The notes: generated by a model from the letters alone, not told the origin. A stretch of 64,000 nucleotides of DNA from Bombardia bombarda (GCA_030512295.1 JAULSR010000003.1:930001-994000); one strand, 5' to 3'; numbered from the stretch's first letter, positions 13,301 through 26,935 are shown. Numbers and translations are program-made.

Positions 13301-16207
13301 GGCGAGGCCATCACGGCCGCCATCGCCTGCTGGGACGCCGAGGTCGTTCAGATCACGGCCGACGTGCAGGCCGACAGCGGCGATGCTTATCGTGTGCACA
13401 AGCGGGCCAGCCGTATCACGACAGTCCTGGAGAAGCTGTTGGTCGACTGCAAGACTACCAAGCCCTCGCTGCTCAAGGCGTCGGGCATCTGGCTCTTCTG
13501 CATCATCCAGCACTGCTCGCATCTGGAGGAGATCCAGCGCAGGCTGAGGCAGTGCCAGGTGGCCTTCATGCGACTGCTGAGCGCGCGGGACGAGCTCGTG
13601 CAGGAGACTGCGTCGCGTGGGCTGGCGCTCGTATACGAGAAAGGTGACCCCGAGCTCAAGGGCGAGCTGGTGCGGGATCTGGTCTCGTCGTTTACTGGCT
13701 CCGGACCGCAGCTCAAGGTGGATGATGAGACGGAGCTTTTTGATGCTGGGGCACTGCCGACGGGCGAGGGCAAGAGTATTACGAGCTACAAGGACATTGT
13801 GAGTCTGGCGAACGAGGTGGGTGACCAGAGTCTGGTGTACAAGTTCATGTCGCTGGCGACGAATGCTGCGACGTGGTCTACGCGGTCGGCGTTTGGCCGC
13901 TTTGGGCTGAGCAATATCCTCTCCGAGTCGGAGATTGATCCCAAGCTGTATCCTAAGCTGTATCGCTACCGGTTTGACCCAAACCAGAACGTGCAGAAGA
14001 GTATGAATGACATCTGGAAGGCCCTGGTCAAGGACTCCAACACCGTCTTGGAGACGCACTTCGATGCTATCATGCGGGATCTGCTCAAGAGTATTTTGAC
14101 TAAGGAGTGGAGAGTCAGAGAGGCCAGCTGCGCCGCCATCTCGGACCTCATCTCGGGCCGCCCGTTCCCCAAGTACGAGCCCTACTATAAAGACATCTGG
14201 ACCGCCGCGCTCAAGGTCCTCGACGACGTGAAGTCCACCGTGCGCAACGCGGCACTGCACCTCTGCATCGCGCTCTCGACAACCCTCGTCCGCCAGCTCG
14301 AGGACTCGGGCTCGACCGCCTCCGCCACCGTCATGATGAACGAGGCGCTCCCGTTCCTGCTCTCGGACAAGGGCATCGAGTCGGGCGTCGAGGACGTCAA
14401 GCTCTTCGCCACCATCACCGTCATCAAGATCGCGAAGAGCGGCGGCAAGTCGCTCAACCCCTACATCCCCACCATGGTGCCCAACCTGCTCGGCATCCTG
14501 AGCACCATCGAGCCCGAGGCCATCAACTACCACTACCAGCGCGCCGGCGAGGACAACCGCGAGAAGATCGACCGCCTGCGCAGCACCATGGTCTCGCAGA
14601 GCCCCATCTCCGAGGCCATCGAGAACTGTCTACGCAGTGTTGATGGTGACGTGATGCGCGAGCTGGCGCCTGGCTTGGAGGAGGCTGTCAAGTCTGCAGT
14701 CGGCATGCCGACCAAGATTGGGTGTAGTCGCGTGCTGACTACCCTCGCGACGAGACACGGTAATAACTTTAAGCCGTACGCGGCGCGGTTCCTACAGCTG
14801 ATGGAGAGGGTTGCGCTGGAGCGTAATGATGAGGTCAGTCAGGGGTATGCGCGCGCCGCGGCGTACATCATGCGCGTGGCGCCTGATGACGCGAGGCTGA
14901 AGTGGGTGGCCAAGGTGCGCAAGCTATATATGGAGAGCGAGGACGAGACAAGAAGGCAGAAGGTGGCGGACTGCGTGCTGGCGGTGAGCAAGATCTCGCC
15001 GGATGTGTTTGGCGAGCTCGAGGCGGGCCTGCTGCCGTTTGCGTTCCTGGGGAAGAATGACACGGATGAGTACGTGGGCAAGGGGTTCGGGGAGGTCTGG
15101 GACAAGCAGGCGGGGAGTGGCATCAGTGTGACGAGGTGGGTGAGGGAGATTGTGGAGCTGTGCGACAAGGCGCTGGGGACGCACCAGTGGGCGCTGAAGC
15201 ACGCGGGGGCGCTGGCGATCGCCGAGGCGGTGGGCGCGGTGACGGGGGCGGGGGATCTGATGGGGGTTGTCAATCTGGAGAATCTGAGGATGCTGTGGCC
15301 GGTGTATGAGAAGGCGCTGGGGCTGAAGACGTTTGAGGGGAAGGAGAAGCTGCTGGAGAGGTTCCCTGGATTTGTGGCCAAGACCAAGGGGGTATGGGGC
15401 GAGGAGAAGCTCGGGGAGACGCTGCGGAAGATTGCGGTGCGGGAGGCCAAGAGGAATAATGCAGAGTACCGGCCGCATGCGCTCAAGTGTCTGTGGGGGT
15501 TTGCCGAGGCGCGGGAGGATCTGGATGTGTTGGGGGAGATTGGCGGGATTGTGACGCCGTTTTTGGCGGAGATGGTGGAGGCGGAGGCGGAGGCGGATAA
15601 GATGGATGTGGACGAGAAGAAGAAGACGGCGGCGAATAATGCGGGCAGGGGCTTGGATAGTAAGAGTAAGACGGCGTGGGCTGCTATTGAGGCTGTGGCG
15701 AAGGGGTATAATAGGGGGAGGATGGCTAAGGGGGGAAAGGAGGCGTGGGGACAGTTGAGGAGGGTTGTGGAGGTGTTGGAGGAGAATGCATCGGGCAAGG
15801 GGAAGAAGGGGCTAGAGCTGGAGAGTCCGTATATTGCGAGGGCGGAGTTTGATACCATTCGGAGGGGGTATTGGTATGAGTGTGTTACTGAGCTGTTGGA
15901 GGCGGCTCTTAAGGGTAGTGGTAATTCAGCGGCAGAGAATGTGGAGGCTGGAGAGGTGGAGATTTTGAAGTGGTATCTGGCTACGCTGGATATCGACAAG
16001 GCGGATGCGGGCACCGAGGACCAGAGGCTGGCGAGGACAAAGGCGGTGGGGGCGGTGTTGAAGTTGTGGAAGACGCAGCAGGCTGGTGAGGGAGAGACTA
16101 TGAAGGAGACTAGGAGGGTGGTCAAAGAGGCGATGGCCAAGGCACTGAGGGAGGAGAGGTCGTTGGAGGTGCAGAGGGGGTGGAGGGATGCTTTGGGGTT
16201 GTTGTAA
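10388..16207 (+). CDS. ecm29: ECM29 proteasome adaptor/scaffold
   Basis: Ecm29 is a large HEAT-repeat protein that binds the 26S proteasome and tethers the regulatory particle to the core, acting in quality control of proteasome assembly. Three exons, 10388-10555, 10636-10682 and 10744-16207, join in frame (5,679 nt) into 1,892 residues, close to the roughly 1,870 of yeast Ecm29. The first exon encodes the conserved N-terminal block beginning TNPSTEQRELDLVEKVDFRI and the junctions restore RNKV|VVISQRLHTFIQPPG|IVLPVAALL. The rest is alpha-helical repeat sequence; there is an acidic/Lys-rich insert with DKMDVDEKKK about 90% of the way along. The Met at 10388 is preferred over the in-frame upstream Met at 10307 because similarity starts there. 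A 14-bp minisatellite lies just upstream. Family assignment is by recognition of conserved blocks, not by a search. Confidence 0.93.
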
Positions 16208-17157
16208 TGGGGGTGTTTGTCGATGTCAGGGTTTGTTTGTAAGTGGTTCTTTAGGGTAGGTAGTTTCAGATGGGTGTTTGTGCATTGTTTGTTAGGGTGG
16301 GTAAACAGTTTATCGCTTTATAGTAATCTGCTTGTATAAATAAATCGGTTTTATGTTGTCTCATAGTTTCTAAGGGTATTGTGATGAACTGGAGATTATT
16401 CTAAAGCCCCTTTTGGAGTGGTCAAAGAAAAAGGGATGCCTTATAACCCTAACCCCACGTATAACGCAATCAGTCAGTCTCCGTTATCACCGATGCTGTC
16501 AGAGGGTCAGGTCGGGAAATCGCGTGTTTGAGCTCTGACTTTAACAGCCGACCTAACCTTGGCCAGCTTTGTACGCCACCCATTTGTCTGCCCACCAGCC
16601 TGTTGTTTTTGATTCTCATCTGTTCTTTGGATCTACAGTAGTTTTGGTTTTCTTTTCCGTTTTGCATACAGTTTTTACTTCATTCCGAAGCTCTGTTGCG
16701 GGCCTTGACCAAGCAAACGACTGGGGAGGCCAACCACTTGATTCGCCTGGTATCCACCGACACTTCTACAGAGCACGACCACCTGAAGGCCTCATTCTTT
16801 TCAGTCCACAGAACTCGAAGGTTTGGGCGTCTTTGACAGCTCAGCAGCGTTCGTCGGGCAGCTGCGCTTTGAGCCTTGGCCAGTTCGTGCCTGCCACCGC
16901 CTGCACCAGTGCACCTTGTGCTTTGTGGTGGGGCATTATTCCCCGCGCCCACCCCTCCAAAGTCCAAACCCAGATCACAGCTGTCGCCATTAGTTCTACA
17001 GTACAGTCAGTACCTTAACGACTTTCGGGCACCTTCGACATTTGGACCTCCATTCCCTCAACAACCCCGCCTCCCGCATCCAGCCTCCGCCTCACACTTT
17101 CCGCTCACCTCTACAAGGCTCCCCTCCTCTCGTCGCTATCGACAGCTGCCCTTCACC
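16208..17157. other. ECM29-UBX spacer
   Basis: This tandem intergenic spacer holds the ECM29 3' end (an AATAAA-like TAAATAAATC near 16,335) and the promoter and leader of the UBX gene. The last 150 bases before the UBX ATG are CT-rich, typical of fungal leaders. An open frame over 16,569-17,018 has no protein-like features. Confidence 0.6.
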
Positions 17158-18934
17158 ATGGCGAGCACAGCTAACAGCGAAGATGTGGAGAATTTCATAA
17201 GCATCACGGGCGCGCCCGCAACGGCAGCTCGGCGCATGCTGGAACTCACAAATGACGACGTCAGCCAGGCGATTCAGCTGTGGTTTGCCGACGAAGACCT
17301 TCAGCGCGCTCTTTCAAACCCCGATCCATCAACTGCGACGGCTGGTGCCAGCTCTGCTGCCGCTGGAGCTTCAGCTTCCTCCCGGTCGCGTCAAACAAGC
17401 CGACCAAGAGCCGCGCAGCGAGCCGGCCGTGAAGATACCGAGGGCGTAATCGTCATTGACTCCGACTCAGATGACGATGTGCAAATGACCGAGGACGACT
17501 CGTTTGGCCAGTTCGACGACGACGAGGATGACGTCGTCCAGGCCGTCAACGTCGCTCGCACAGCTCAGGAAGAGGAAGATGCGGCCATGGCCAAGCGACT
17601 GCAAGAGGAGCTCTACGCCGGCGGAGACTCGGGCGGCGGAGCGGCCGTCAACGAGGATGGTGTCCGCGCCCCCATGGCCCGCACCACCGAGACCCTGATC
17701 GGCCCCGCCGGCTTTGGTGGCTATGGCGGCGGCGACCAGGATGAGGTGCAGGCTGCCGTACTGGAGCAGCTCCGAAGAAGACGTCAGGCCCAGGGTAAGC
17801 CAGGCCCCATCTTCTCCCGCCCCAACGCTATAGTTTGCTCCTGAGCACTGGAACTGACACATAACAGCAACATCACGCAGCCGTAACCCATTTGCTCAAT
17901 CTGTGTGGGAAGACTCGTCCAATCCCTCGCGACCACCAGACCTCCCCGCGGGTGTTCCTTCTCGACCTCCTACCAACAGTCGCGCTACACGCCTGGCTGA
18001 GCTGTTCCGCCCACCATATGACCTCATGTCCCATATCCCCCTTGACGAAGCACGCGAAGAAGGAAAGGAAGCACAGAAGTGGATCATGGTCAACCTCCAG
18101 GACATGTCCGACTTCAACTGCCAAGCCCTGAACCGCGACATTTGGAAGGATGAGCCGATCAGGGCGCTCGTCCGCGAGAACTTCATCTTTCTCCAATACG
18201 AAAAAAACGATCATATGGCAGAACAGTACATCAACTTCTACCTCCCTAACCAATCTCACGATAACCCAAACAATTACCCTCATGTGTCCATCATCGACCC
18301 GCGTACCGGAGAGCAGGTCAAGGTGTGGAGCGGGATTCCGTTTCCCACCGCACTAGAGTTCCACGCACACCTGGCTGAGTTCCTCGACCGCTACAGTCTC
18401 GCAGATGACGCCAAGAATCCAGTAACGAAGGCCAAGCGGCCGGAGCGAGTGATCGACGTGGATCGGATGACGGAGGAGGAGATGCTTGCTCTCGCGATGC
18501 AAAACAGCTTGGAAGGGAATGCTAACCTGAACCTTCCGAACGTTATCGACCCCGATGAGCTTACTAGATCTGTGGATCTGTCTTCAGAGAAGGGCAAGGA
18601 GAGAGCCGACTCGGTTCCCCCACCACAGCTATCGCCATTTGCCGCCATCCCGTCGGATCGGCCGCATGAGGAGCCAGCAACTGATCCAAAGACAGTTACG
18701 AGGCTACAGGTTAGACATCCTGCTGGGCGCATCATTCGCCGGTTTTCCTTGGGCGACCCGGTCTCTAGGATTTACGAATGGCTTAAGGCGGAACCTCTGC
18801 CTGACAAGGAGGGGGTTGAGTTTGAGCTCAAGTCGATGCCCCAGGGCAGTGATTTGATCAACTCCCTTGACCAGACAATTAAGGACGCTGGGCTCGCTAA
18901 CGGCACCGTAATGATCGAGTTTATCGAGGACTGA
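17158..18934 (+). CDS. ubx5: UBA-UAS-UIM-UBX protein (Ubx5/UBXN7 type)
   Basis: Proteins of this type are Cdc48/p97 cofactors that bridge the segregase to ubiquitylated clients and cullin ligases. Two exons, 17158-17794 and 17868-18934, join in frame to 567 residues; the 73-nt intron has GTAAGC..ACAG ends. In order: UBA-like domain at about 5-45 (ISITGAPATAARRMLELTND), an acidic Ser/Asp-rich linker, a thioredoxin-like UAS domain at about 225-392 (IMVNLQDMSDFNCQALNRD), a ubiquitin-interacting motif near 413-431 (TEEEMLALAMQNSL) and a C-terminal UBX domain at about 490-567. This domain order is that of yeast Ubx5 and human UBXN7. The ATG at 17158 follows CACC and begins the UBA block; a longer in-frame opening back to 16876 is 5' leader. 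Confidence 0.93.
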
Positions 18935-21900
18935 GACGAAAGCTTCATCTCAAGCACGAGCAAGAGTGTACCGACATGCATGCACGCTACGCATGCTTAT
19001 CACGTTTGCTACACGATATCCCTGTCTCGATTTACTTCGCATCCTATTCTGGTCGCAGTCGCGAACAAGATGATTGTCACATTGCTGGTCGGTAAATTGG
19101 CGTCAACGTCGGGGGCTTCCTTTTCTCATTTTCCACTTTTTGAGGATCGCCGTACCGCGTTACTATTACGGCATCTATGCTTCTAATATTAGGCCGCATT
19201 CTATGGCAATGGACTAGACGGAGGGTTCGTCTTTATTTACGATACGAACGGAACGGAGTACCTGGGTTTACATTATTTACAGACGGAGGGAGGGGTTGAT
19301 TTATTTCCTTTTGTTTCCCACGGCACACATCATTTGTCCCCCTTTCTTCCAAGATGCATCCGAATGGAGCGAATTTTTTTTTTCCAAGCCCCAATACAAC
19401 CCGAGAGATAGGAGCATCCATTACTTATACTGTAGAAAACGGGGTTTCAATGGCGATGGGTGCCAAGTTCTGCTTTGTGTAGCGAGACTCTTTACATATC
19501 CATCTGGCCAAGCTACGAGCGACACAAGACAAGCAGCCTACCAGAGATAATGAAGGAAGTGCAAAGGTTAATGTGTGTTAAGGAGCATCGAGTTATCTCG
19601 TGCTAATGGAACCTGCATAACCTACCTCTGAGAGGTAGGAGGTTCAGTAGATTTATGGGCTCTAGGATAAATGAAGCAGTGTTTTATGCGTATTATATAT
19701 CAGATTGCGATACCCAATCAACTCACGCACCAGCCCAGAATGGAAAGAGGATACCAATGCCAGGAACGGTTTCAAGAATCGCCGGGTAAAAGCCCATCGA
19801 TTGGCTGGCGCATCTTGAGGATTCGCAATCCTGTAATGACATTATGTTGGAGCTTCCTCGGGGATACTGGACCAGTCAGGGATTTCGGAGACCATGCCAC
19901 TTCTACTGTGTATGTCGCCTATGCCGATATTGTCCGCTACATGCAAACGTTTGTGTGGTGAAATCGAGTTCATTCGTAGTTGTAGTCGCTGCTCCTCGTT
20001 TGCTATTGTCGCACAGAGGAGAAGATGGAGCTTTTCTATCTTGTTCAAGCATGGACAAGTTGATAAGAGGGGCTAGCTTACTGACTGACTGACTGACTGA
20101 CTTGACTGACTGACTGACTGACAGAGCAGAGAGGAAGCCCATCCGCCCGCCCGCCCGATGGACCAGAGCTGCGCGCCATCACCCAACCTGGGGATGGCTG
20201 GATGCCTGGCTGCGTAAAAGGCGGCCTGAAAGGTCGGCCCGCACCACGCTCGCACGCACACGCTCGAATGCACAATCACGCACGCCGCAGTTCCTATTCT
20301 AGAAAATCTGGACCGTGGCTGTAGGGTTTCCCGGAGATCAGTGCGGAATGTAAGTACGGAGTGGCACAAATCAGAGTTTAATAACCGAGTGGGTAGGCAT
20401 TGATTGACTGGATGATGGGATGGGATGGAAATTGACTTCAATAGAATTGATTTGCAAGGTTGCTTCGAGATGAATTATTCTAAAGGTGCACACGAAACGA
20501 CACGCTAGACACGACACGCGTTCCAAGAGACGCGTAGCTAAAGCTTTTTTTGTTCCTGGAGATTCCCGTGTCCCGCACAATGTGATTGACATGGAAGAGG
20601 TACCTTTCCAGGTTGGCACTTAGGTAGGTAGGTTGGCTCAGCCTGGATACCCCGCTAAACAAAGCCGAGTCCAAGTCTCCCCCAAAACACCCCGCTCACA
20701 CCCCTGGACCCTTGGCCAGATGGGCCCTTCCTTGGCTCTGGCCCCTGCCACGGACAGCCCTGGCAGACTGGCGAGACTGGCAAGCGGCAGCACCGCGCCT
20801 GCCTTTCCATCGCCAATCTCACCAAATGTTGGAGGGGGATGAGGGGGTTGCCGGTAAACAAGCCCTCCACCCCGGGGCGCCATACGTTTTTCTCGTGGTT
20901 TCATGACCCCACCCAGCAACCCGCCCAGTGGACCAACTCCACGCAACGTGGTGGAGGTGTGCAGGAGCACCATCGAAAAAGCACCGCCCGTCCGTCATCA
21001 CCGCAAGAAAGAGGATTGAAGGCGCCGCCGTTCGTTCCATCCCTCAACCCGTAACCCCATATCACTGCATCCCCACCGTTCCGGGACAGAATAGCGCGCC
21101 TGCATTCGGTTGCGGTCTGCCTGCCTGCCTGCCCGCCTACGATACATGTCACTGGGTACCAAGTAAGTGTATTTGTGTGTTTGTGCGTGTGCGCGCGCGC
21201 GTGTGTCTCCTACAAGTACCCTCGAACAAGACGACATCCCGAAAAAGAAAAGCTCCAAAAATACCCATCCACCTCCATGTGCCTCCCCTCCCCGGTGCAG
21301 ATCAACTGCGGACAAGTGAAGTACTGTACCAAAATTACCACCAGATGGAGGTGACTTTGACATTGACCGGAACCTCACCTTACCTCCATTCTCTCTATCC
21401 CTTGCCCTTCCCTTGTCGTCTACCCGTGAGATTCCCAGTGGCCCGTCTTCACCTATCCTTACCTACCTTAGCAGTCTGATTTCAGTTCGAACTTTCTTCT
21501 TCTCTGTGTGTGGTTCTCCTTGTCTCCTTCCTTGCCCCTTCTTTTATCATCCCGCTAGCTTTCCTCGTCTGTAGTTCAGGCGTCAGACGACGGACCGACG
21601 GGCGATATGACAAACGACGAGACGACAGGTACGCTCCACACTTGTTTCGCTCCAACTGGGCAGTCGCTTTGGTCTTGTCCAATCAACCTGCACTGAACCT
21701 CACTGAACCCTCACCAACGCCGCTGCCCCTGTTGTTCCGGGCGGACATTCCTACCGTTAGAGCTCCCCTAGCACCGTCCTCCCTTCCATCGCACAGACTG
21801 TACCTCTTCCTCAAACTTGACCTCTGCACTTCCCGTCCTCTTTCAAACTCTTCTCCCAACAACCCACCACCTCCTTCCTCGAGAGGACTTTTTTCTTGAT

Positions 21901-22322
21901 AGTGCGCAACGTCATAGCTCCTGGTTCCGTCCCAATATCTGCTGACAGCTCGCCAAGGATAACAACCACAGGTCCTCTCTCGTTACCTCTGTTCGAGAAT
22001 CTCCAAGCCGCACCTCTTCCTCCTACCTCTTCTATTTTCTTCCTCTCGACAGCTCGAACGTCTGCCCTCTCCGTCTTCCAGACCACGCCCCGAGCTATTC
22101 ACCCCCGAGAGGCACACACTACCACCCTGCCCCCGCCATCCGCCCAGAGCAATTGGCCTCCTCCTCGGCATATTCCTAGGGCAGCTCGCCGAGAGGGGCG
22201 GTCGCGGCGACGCAACGCGGACAGAAGCACACCGCATCAGCATCTACTGTCACCGGCCAACAAAGATCGCCAGCCAGCTTCCAACCTGTTTGCGTGTGTG
22301 TGCATAGATCGGGCCAGTCACG
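18935..22322. other. UBX-kinase spacer with long kinase leader
   Basis: About 3.4 kb without a supported gene. It contains the UBX 3' end, a CTGA tetranucleotide array (20081-20122), a short CGCC run, and from about 21,360 to 22,322 a strongly pyrimidine-rich stretch that is probably the promoter and 5' leader of the kinase gene. Open frames here are short, low-complexity and conflict with one another. Confidence 0.55.
20081..20122. repeat. CTGA tetranucleotide array
   Basis: Ten CTGA-type units run in two perfect blocks separated by a one-base slip (CTTGACTGA) in the middle. It is a simple microsatellite in non-coding DNA. Confidence 0.95.
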
Positions 22323-25273
22323 ATGTCGGAGAGCGCCTATCCTAAGAAGTCTGAGGGGCCGCTTGACCCCTCTACCCTGTACACTAAGGAATACTGTATT
22401 GGTGAGTAGCCCACAATATCCTGTCCCTACCTGGTGGTCTTGTCCTTTTGACTGACCAATATCTTTGTGCTCTTCTAGGTGGTGGATCGTTTGGCAAAGT
22501 CTACAAGGGGTGTGTACCTTTCTCCTCTAGTCCTTTTTCACCTTACATTTGCTCAATTCTCTCTTACACTTTGTTCTCCTGGCTTTTGTTGTTGTGACCT
22601 GTCACTGACATCGTGTGCCAATTAGAGTCGACAAGGCCACTGGCCAGGCTGTCGCGATCAAGGTGATCGATATTGAGTCTGCAGAAGATGAGGTTGAGGA
22701 TATCATCCAGGAAATCGCCATTCTGTCGGAGCTCCAGTCACCACATGTCACCAAGTACTATGGCTCGTATGCCAAGGGATCGGAGCTCTGGATCGTCATG
22801 GAGTTTTGCTCTGGAGGCAGCTGCGCGGACCTGATGAAGCCTGGGCTTATTGGGGAGGACTACATTGCGATTATTATGCGCGAGCTCCTCATGGGTCTGG
22901 ACTACCTTCACCTGGACAAGAAGCTCCATCGCGATGTTAAAGGTTCGTTTGACTTCACTTCCTCCCTACCTTTGGCTGCCTATCTAGTTACACGTGCTGA
23001 CAATTTGTCTGGACTCAACATACAGCTGCCAATGTTCTCCTTGCAGCCAATGGCCAAGTCAAACTTGCCGACTTTGGTGTCTCTGGTCAGCTCTCGGCCA
23101 CAATGACCAAAAAGAACACATTTGTCGGTACCCCGTTCTGGATGGCGCCCGAGGTGATCAAGCAGAGTGGCTACGATCACAAGGCCGACATCTGGTCTCT
23201 CGGCATCACGGCTTTGGAGCTTGCCAATGGCGAGCCACCCTACGCCGACCTTCATCCCATGAAGGTCTTGTTTCTTATTCCCAAAAACCAGGCTCCGCGC
23301 CTTGGCGGCAACTTCACCAAGGCTTTTAAGGACTTTGTCGAAAAGTGCCTCAAGAAGGACCCTAAAGAGCGGCCCACTGCAAAGGAACTTCTCAAGGAGC
23401 CCTTCATCCGCCGAGCCAAGAAGACTAGTGTTCTGACTGAGCTGATCGAGCGGTACAATCGTTGGGCGGCCACCCAGCGACCCGAGGACGACGAGAATGC
23501 AGAGTATGGCGGAGATGATCAACAACAAGTTGATTCTAATGACTCAAACAATATCCACGTTGTCGACGACGACATGTGGGATTTCGGTACAGTTCGTTTG
23601 ATGAATGAGCGTGGGGCTGTCGTTAACAGGCCAGCTCCAGGTTTCATGTTTAACCCCCTAATCGATACGTCCAACAGCCCGAACGTTCCCCGGCCGGACT
23701 CAAATGGCAAGGATTTTGCCGACTACGGCCGTGGAAATCTCCGCGGACATGGCTATGAACAAGAGGAGCGGCTGCGGGAGAAGATCCAACCTCACCCACT
23801 TGCTGGCAGCGACATTAAGGAGGCTACCGACACGCTTAGGCCGTTTGTCGTAGTTACTCCTTCATCCATGGAGAATTCCCCGATCAAATATGCGGTTGGC
23901 GGCCCGTCGCGTGCACCAACGCCGGCCAAGTCGCTTATGCGGCCCCTCCAGGAGTCACTGCCCTCTCCCACGGCGCTCGCTCCTGAATACTCTCCAACTT
24001 CGCGGCGATCGTCCAAGTACGACTTTGTCGACGATGAGGCGCCCACCCCCCGCGCCACGCCGTCCTCCAAGGTGCTGCAGCCCAACCTCGGGCGCACTTC
24101 GGAAGAGTTTGACCGCTTCATGCTGGAGCGGGACCACGCCAGGAAAATGGAACAGACGCCTGTACGCGAGTCAAGGGCGCCTCCCTCATTACCGCCCAGG
24201 GCCTCCGCGCCGGTTCCGCCATCCCCTATTCAGAGGGTGCCGGTGCCCTCCTCGCCTGGGCCTAGGGCATCGGCACCAGCAGCACCAACAACCCCTGGGT
24301 CAAAACAGCCAGCCCCCATCAAGCTGGCCGAGATCGCCGAGATCCCTCCGTTCAGGGGCTCCCCCGGGGAGCAGCACATACATTCCCTAATGAGAAACGG
24401 GGAGTCTAGCGCAAAGCCCCAGGCGCTGGTGAGCAAGGCGCAGGCGAAGCCCCAGGATGGATTCGTCTCCAAGGCTCTACAACATTTCGGCACGCCCTCG
24501 TTGCTGTTTGGCTCGATCGGACGCGGCGCTCAGGAGTCGGCGCGCCAGGGAAACCAACAGGTTGGTGCTATGGGCGCAGTGGCTGCAGCAGCCGCGGTGG
24601 CGCACGCGGCAGCAGAGACGACGCAGGCAGGGGCGGCTCCACTCCCGTCCTCCCGGCCCGCTCTCGCTCCAGGGGGGAACTACCAGCAGCAGCTACAGCA
24701 GCAGCAACAGCAGTACCACCAACAGCAACAGCAACAACTGCAGCAGCAATACCACAATAACAACCATGGCGGCGTCCCCCCTCTGACGTCCAAGGAAGCC
24801 TCGCGCGGCGGCGGCGGCGGCCCAACCAACCGCATCTCCTCAATATCGTCGGTCGCATCGACACAACAGCAACAACCAACATCCTTCCCATCTCCCCCCC
24901 CCAGGCCCCCGGCGACCTGGACGCGCTCAACGACGTCATCTTCCCCGCTCTCGAGACGGCGCTCCGGCGCAGCCAGGTGCGCGTGCAGAACCACCTGCGC
25001 GCCACGCAGACGCAGGCCCAGCAGGTGGGCGGCAGCAGTAGTAGTCCATACGGGGGGCCGACGACGACGCCCAGCCAGCAGCGCGCCGAGGCGGCGCACG
25101 ACAAGATCCGCAAACTGGTTTACAAGTTGGCGCACATCTGTAAGGAGATCGACCACGTGGACAAGCAGGAGCCTGTGGGGATGGGGGAGGAGGTGGGCAC
25201 GTTTTTGGAAGGGTTGTTGGAGGAGATATTGGTGAGGGTGGAGCCGGCGCTTGATGGGGAGGGGGCGGTGTAG
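22323..25273 (+). CDS. MST3/Sps1-like germinal-centre kinase, frame break near C-terminus
   Basis: Ser/Thr kinase of the STE20/GCK-III group, which in fungi acts in septation, polarity and morphogenesis signalling. Exons 22323-22401, 22479-22509, 22626-22942 and 23026-25273 join in frame. Catalytic elements are intact: Gly-loop GGGSFGKVYKG (27-37), VAIK lysine 49, HRDVKAANV (138-146), DFG 158-160, and activation segment GTPFWMAPE ending at 185. A long tail follows, rich in Pro, Ser and Gln (poly-Q near 24,682-24,750). The last conserved block (DLDALNDVIFPALETALRRS through the KLVYKLAHICKEIDHVDKQE helix) is in the -1 frame: the frames meet in a nine-C tract at 24,894-24,902, and one more C would give 891 residues. 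Without it the frame runs to 25,235 with low-complexity Arg-rich sequence. An unrecognised intron is possible, but no good donor is visible. Confidence 0.9.
24894..24902 (+). other. nine-C homopolymer at a frame break
   Basis: The tract CTCCCCCCCCCAGG is where the kinase open frame and the frame of its conserved C-terminal block meet. The offset equals one missing base. It also looks like a 3' splice site, but no fitting donor lies nearby. Confidence 0.75.
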
Positions 25274-26935
25274 GGGGGCTGGTGGTGAGAGGAAGGAGGG
25301 TGTATATATAGTAGTTCTCATGTCTATGGGAGGGGGGGGGGGGAGGAGGGGAGGGGAGGGCTTGTAGATAAAATACACCGGGTACACCGGGCGCGGCTGT
25401 GTCTGACTCTGGTGTGGGTTTGGGAGAATGGTGTTCGTTTTTTTTAAAGAGGGGTTAATACGGTATGTTTACTTGTGCGTGTTTTTTTTTTTTTTTTTTT
25501 ACCTGGGGTGACAGATGGCTGATGCGATAGTTGGTTTGCAGATCAAATGTCTATATGGGATGCTTCGGGTCTTGTTCAGAGCCCGGTAATTAATGTTTTT
25601 AGATGTGCGTTTGCTTGTGCTTATGCTGAGCATGGTGTAATTTCCGTTGATACGATGCCCATCTCGTCCACTCCACCAAGCTCCCCCCTTTTTTCGATAG
25701 AGTTTCCAGCGGCCAGGTGTCCACACAGCTCATCATTGACGTTTATCGCTGTCTTGCTCACATCCCCTGGCTCGATAGGGTGGGCTCACGCCGACACAAG
25801 CGGGCGCTCATGATGGTGCCGTCACATCTTGACCTTGCTGCAGCTACGATCCGTTGCCTCCCTCTATCATTGATGTTGGCATGTGCTGCTACACCCCAGA
25901 CACCCTGAATAAACTGATAGCACCCTGTCACAGCTGTGTGTGTTACTGTCACTGCAACGTGGCGCCCGGTCCGTCGGCCGTTGCGGTAGTAGTGACATTT
26001 GGGATGGATCGTACAAGGCGACATAAGTACTCTGCTTTGTGGCTGTGTTTGTGCGTCTGGCTGGCTGTCCTCCTGTTTACAGTGAACATGACCCATCCCA
26101 GTTGATACGGAGGCCGTCGCGTTTCGTCTGGACCCCGCCCGCCTTGTGTTCGTTTCTTGCCTCTTTTTGGTTTTCATGTTCCCATCCCAACATGACCCTG
26201 TGGTCGTCGTCCTTGGTGCTACTTTTTGTCCTTGATGCTGTGCAAGTGGTGTGGAGTGGAGGATGACATATGACAACCATGCCGTGCCTCTTGTCATCCA
26301 TCCATAACCGCGGTCTTTGTTCCCCATGTTTTATTCAGACTTTGGAAAATGATTGGAAGATTGCCATTTGGTATACCTACGAAGGGTATCACAGGAGACA
26401 TCAAGGTGTTTGATGTTTCTTTAACACAGGAGCGGCTATTGGGTCGGTTTACATGTGCCGGAGCACGATTAGGTGCTTGGTTACTCTTGGAAAGTCTAGA
26501 AAAAGCTGGAAAAGAAGGTGGAGAGGGCTGCTGTTTTTGTTCTTGTGAAAGAAAGGGATGTTTACTTGATGCATGATTTTTGGGAAGTATGTTTCTTTGT
26601 GTACTGAGTGGAGAGGCAGTAAGTGGAATGCGTTGTGAAGAAGCCTTTGACTGGTACTATCATAGGCGCTCTTCAGATCAATCATTTGGAAAGTGGAAAC
26701 CCTCTGTTTCGGCGTTGGATGTGGTCTGAAAGTCATACCTCCTATTTCTAGTTCTTTTTCATCCCTCGGAGTGTCATGGATCTAAGAGCTACACAACCAC
26801 CCATCAACGACCCATACGTCGATGTAAATTGTAGAAACTGCACTAAACAGCAGCGTAAACACAGTGCTCCCGCCCGTACCAAAGCCAGGACCAAGTTGAC
26901 ATGTATTGCTTTACTAGCCGTCGCGCGCGTTGCAA
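25274..26935. other. convergent spacer between kinase and secreted protein genes
   Basis: This holds the 3' ends of the kinase gene (+) and of the secreted protein gene (-). Visible are a G-rich run at about 25,328-25,360, a poly-T run of about 18 at 25,482-25,500 and several short open frames with no protein-like pattern. Confidence 0.6.

Noticed and set aside
13169..14533. 454-residue minus-strand open frame inside ECM29
   Set aside because: Antisense shadow of GC-rich coding sequence.
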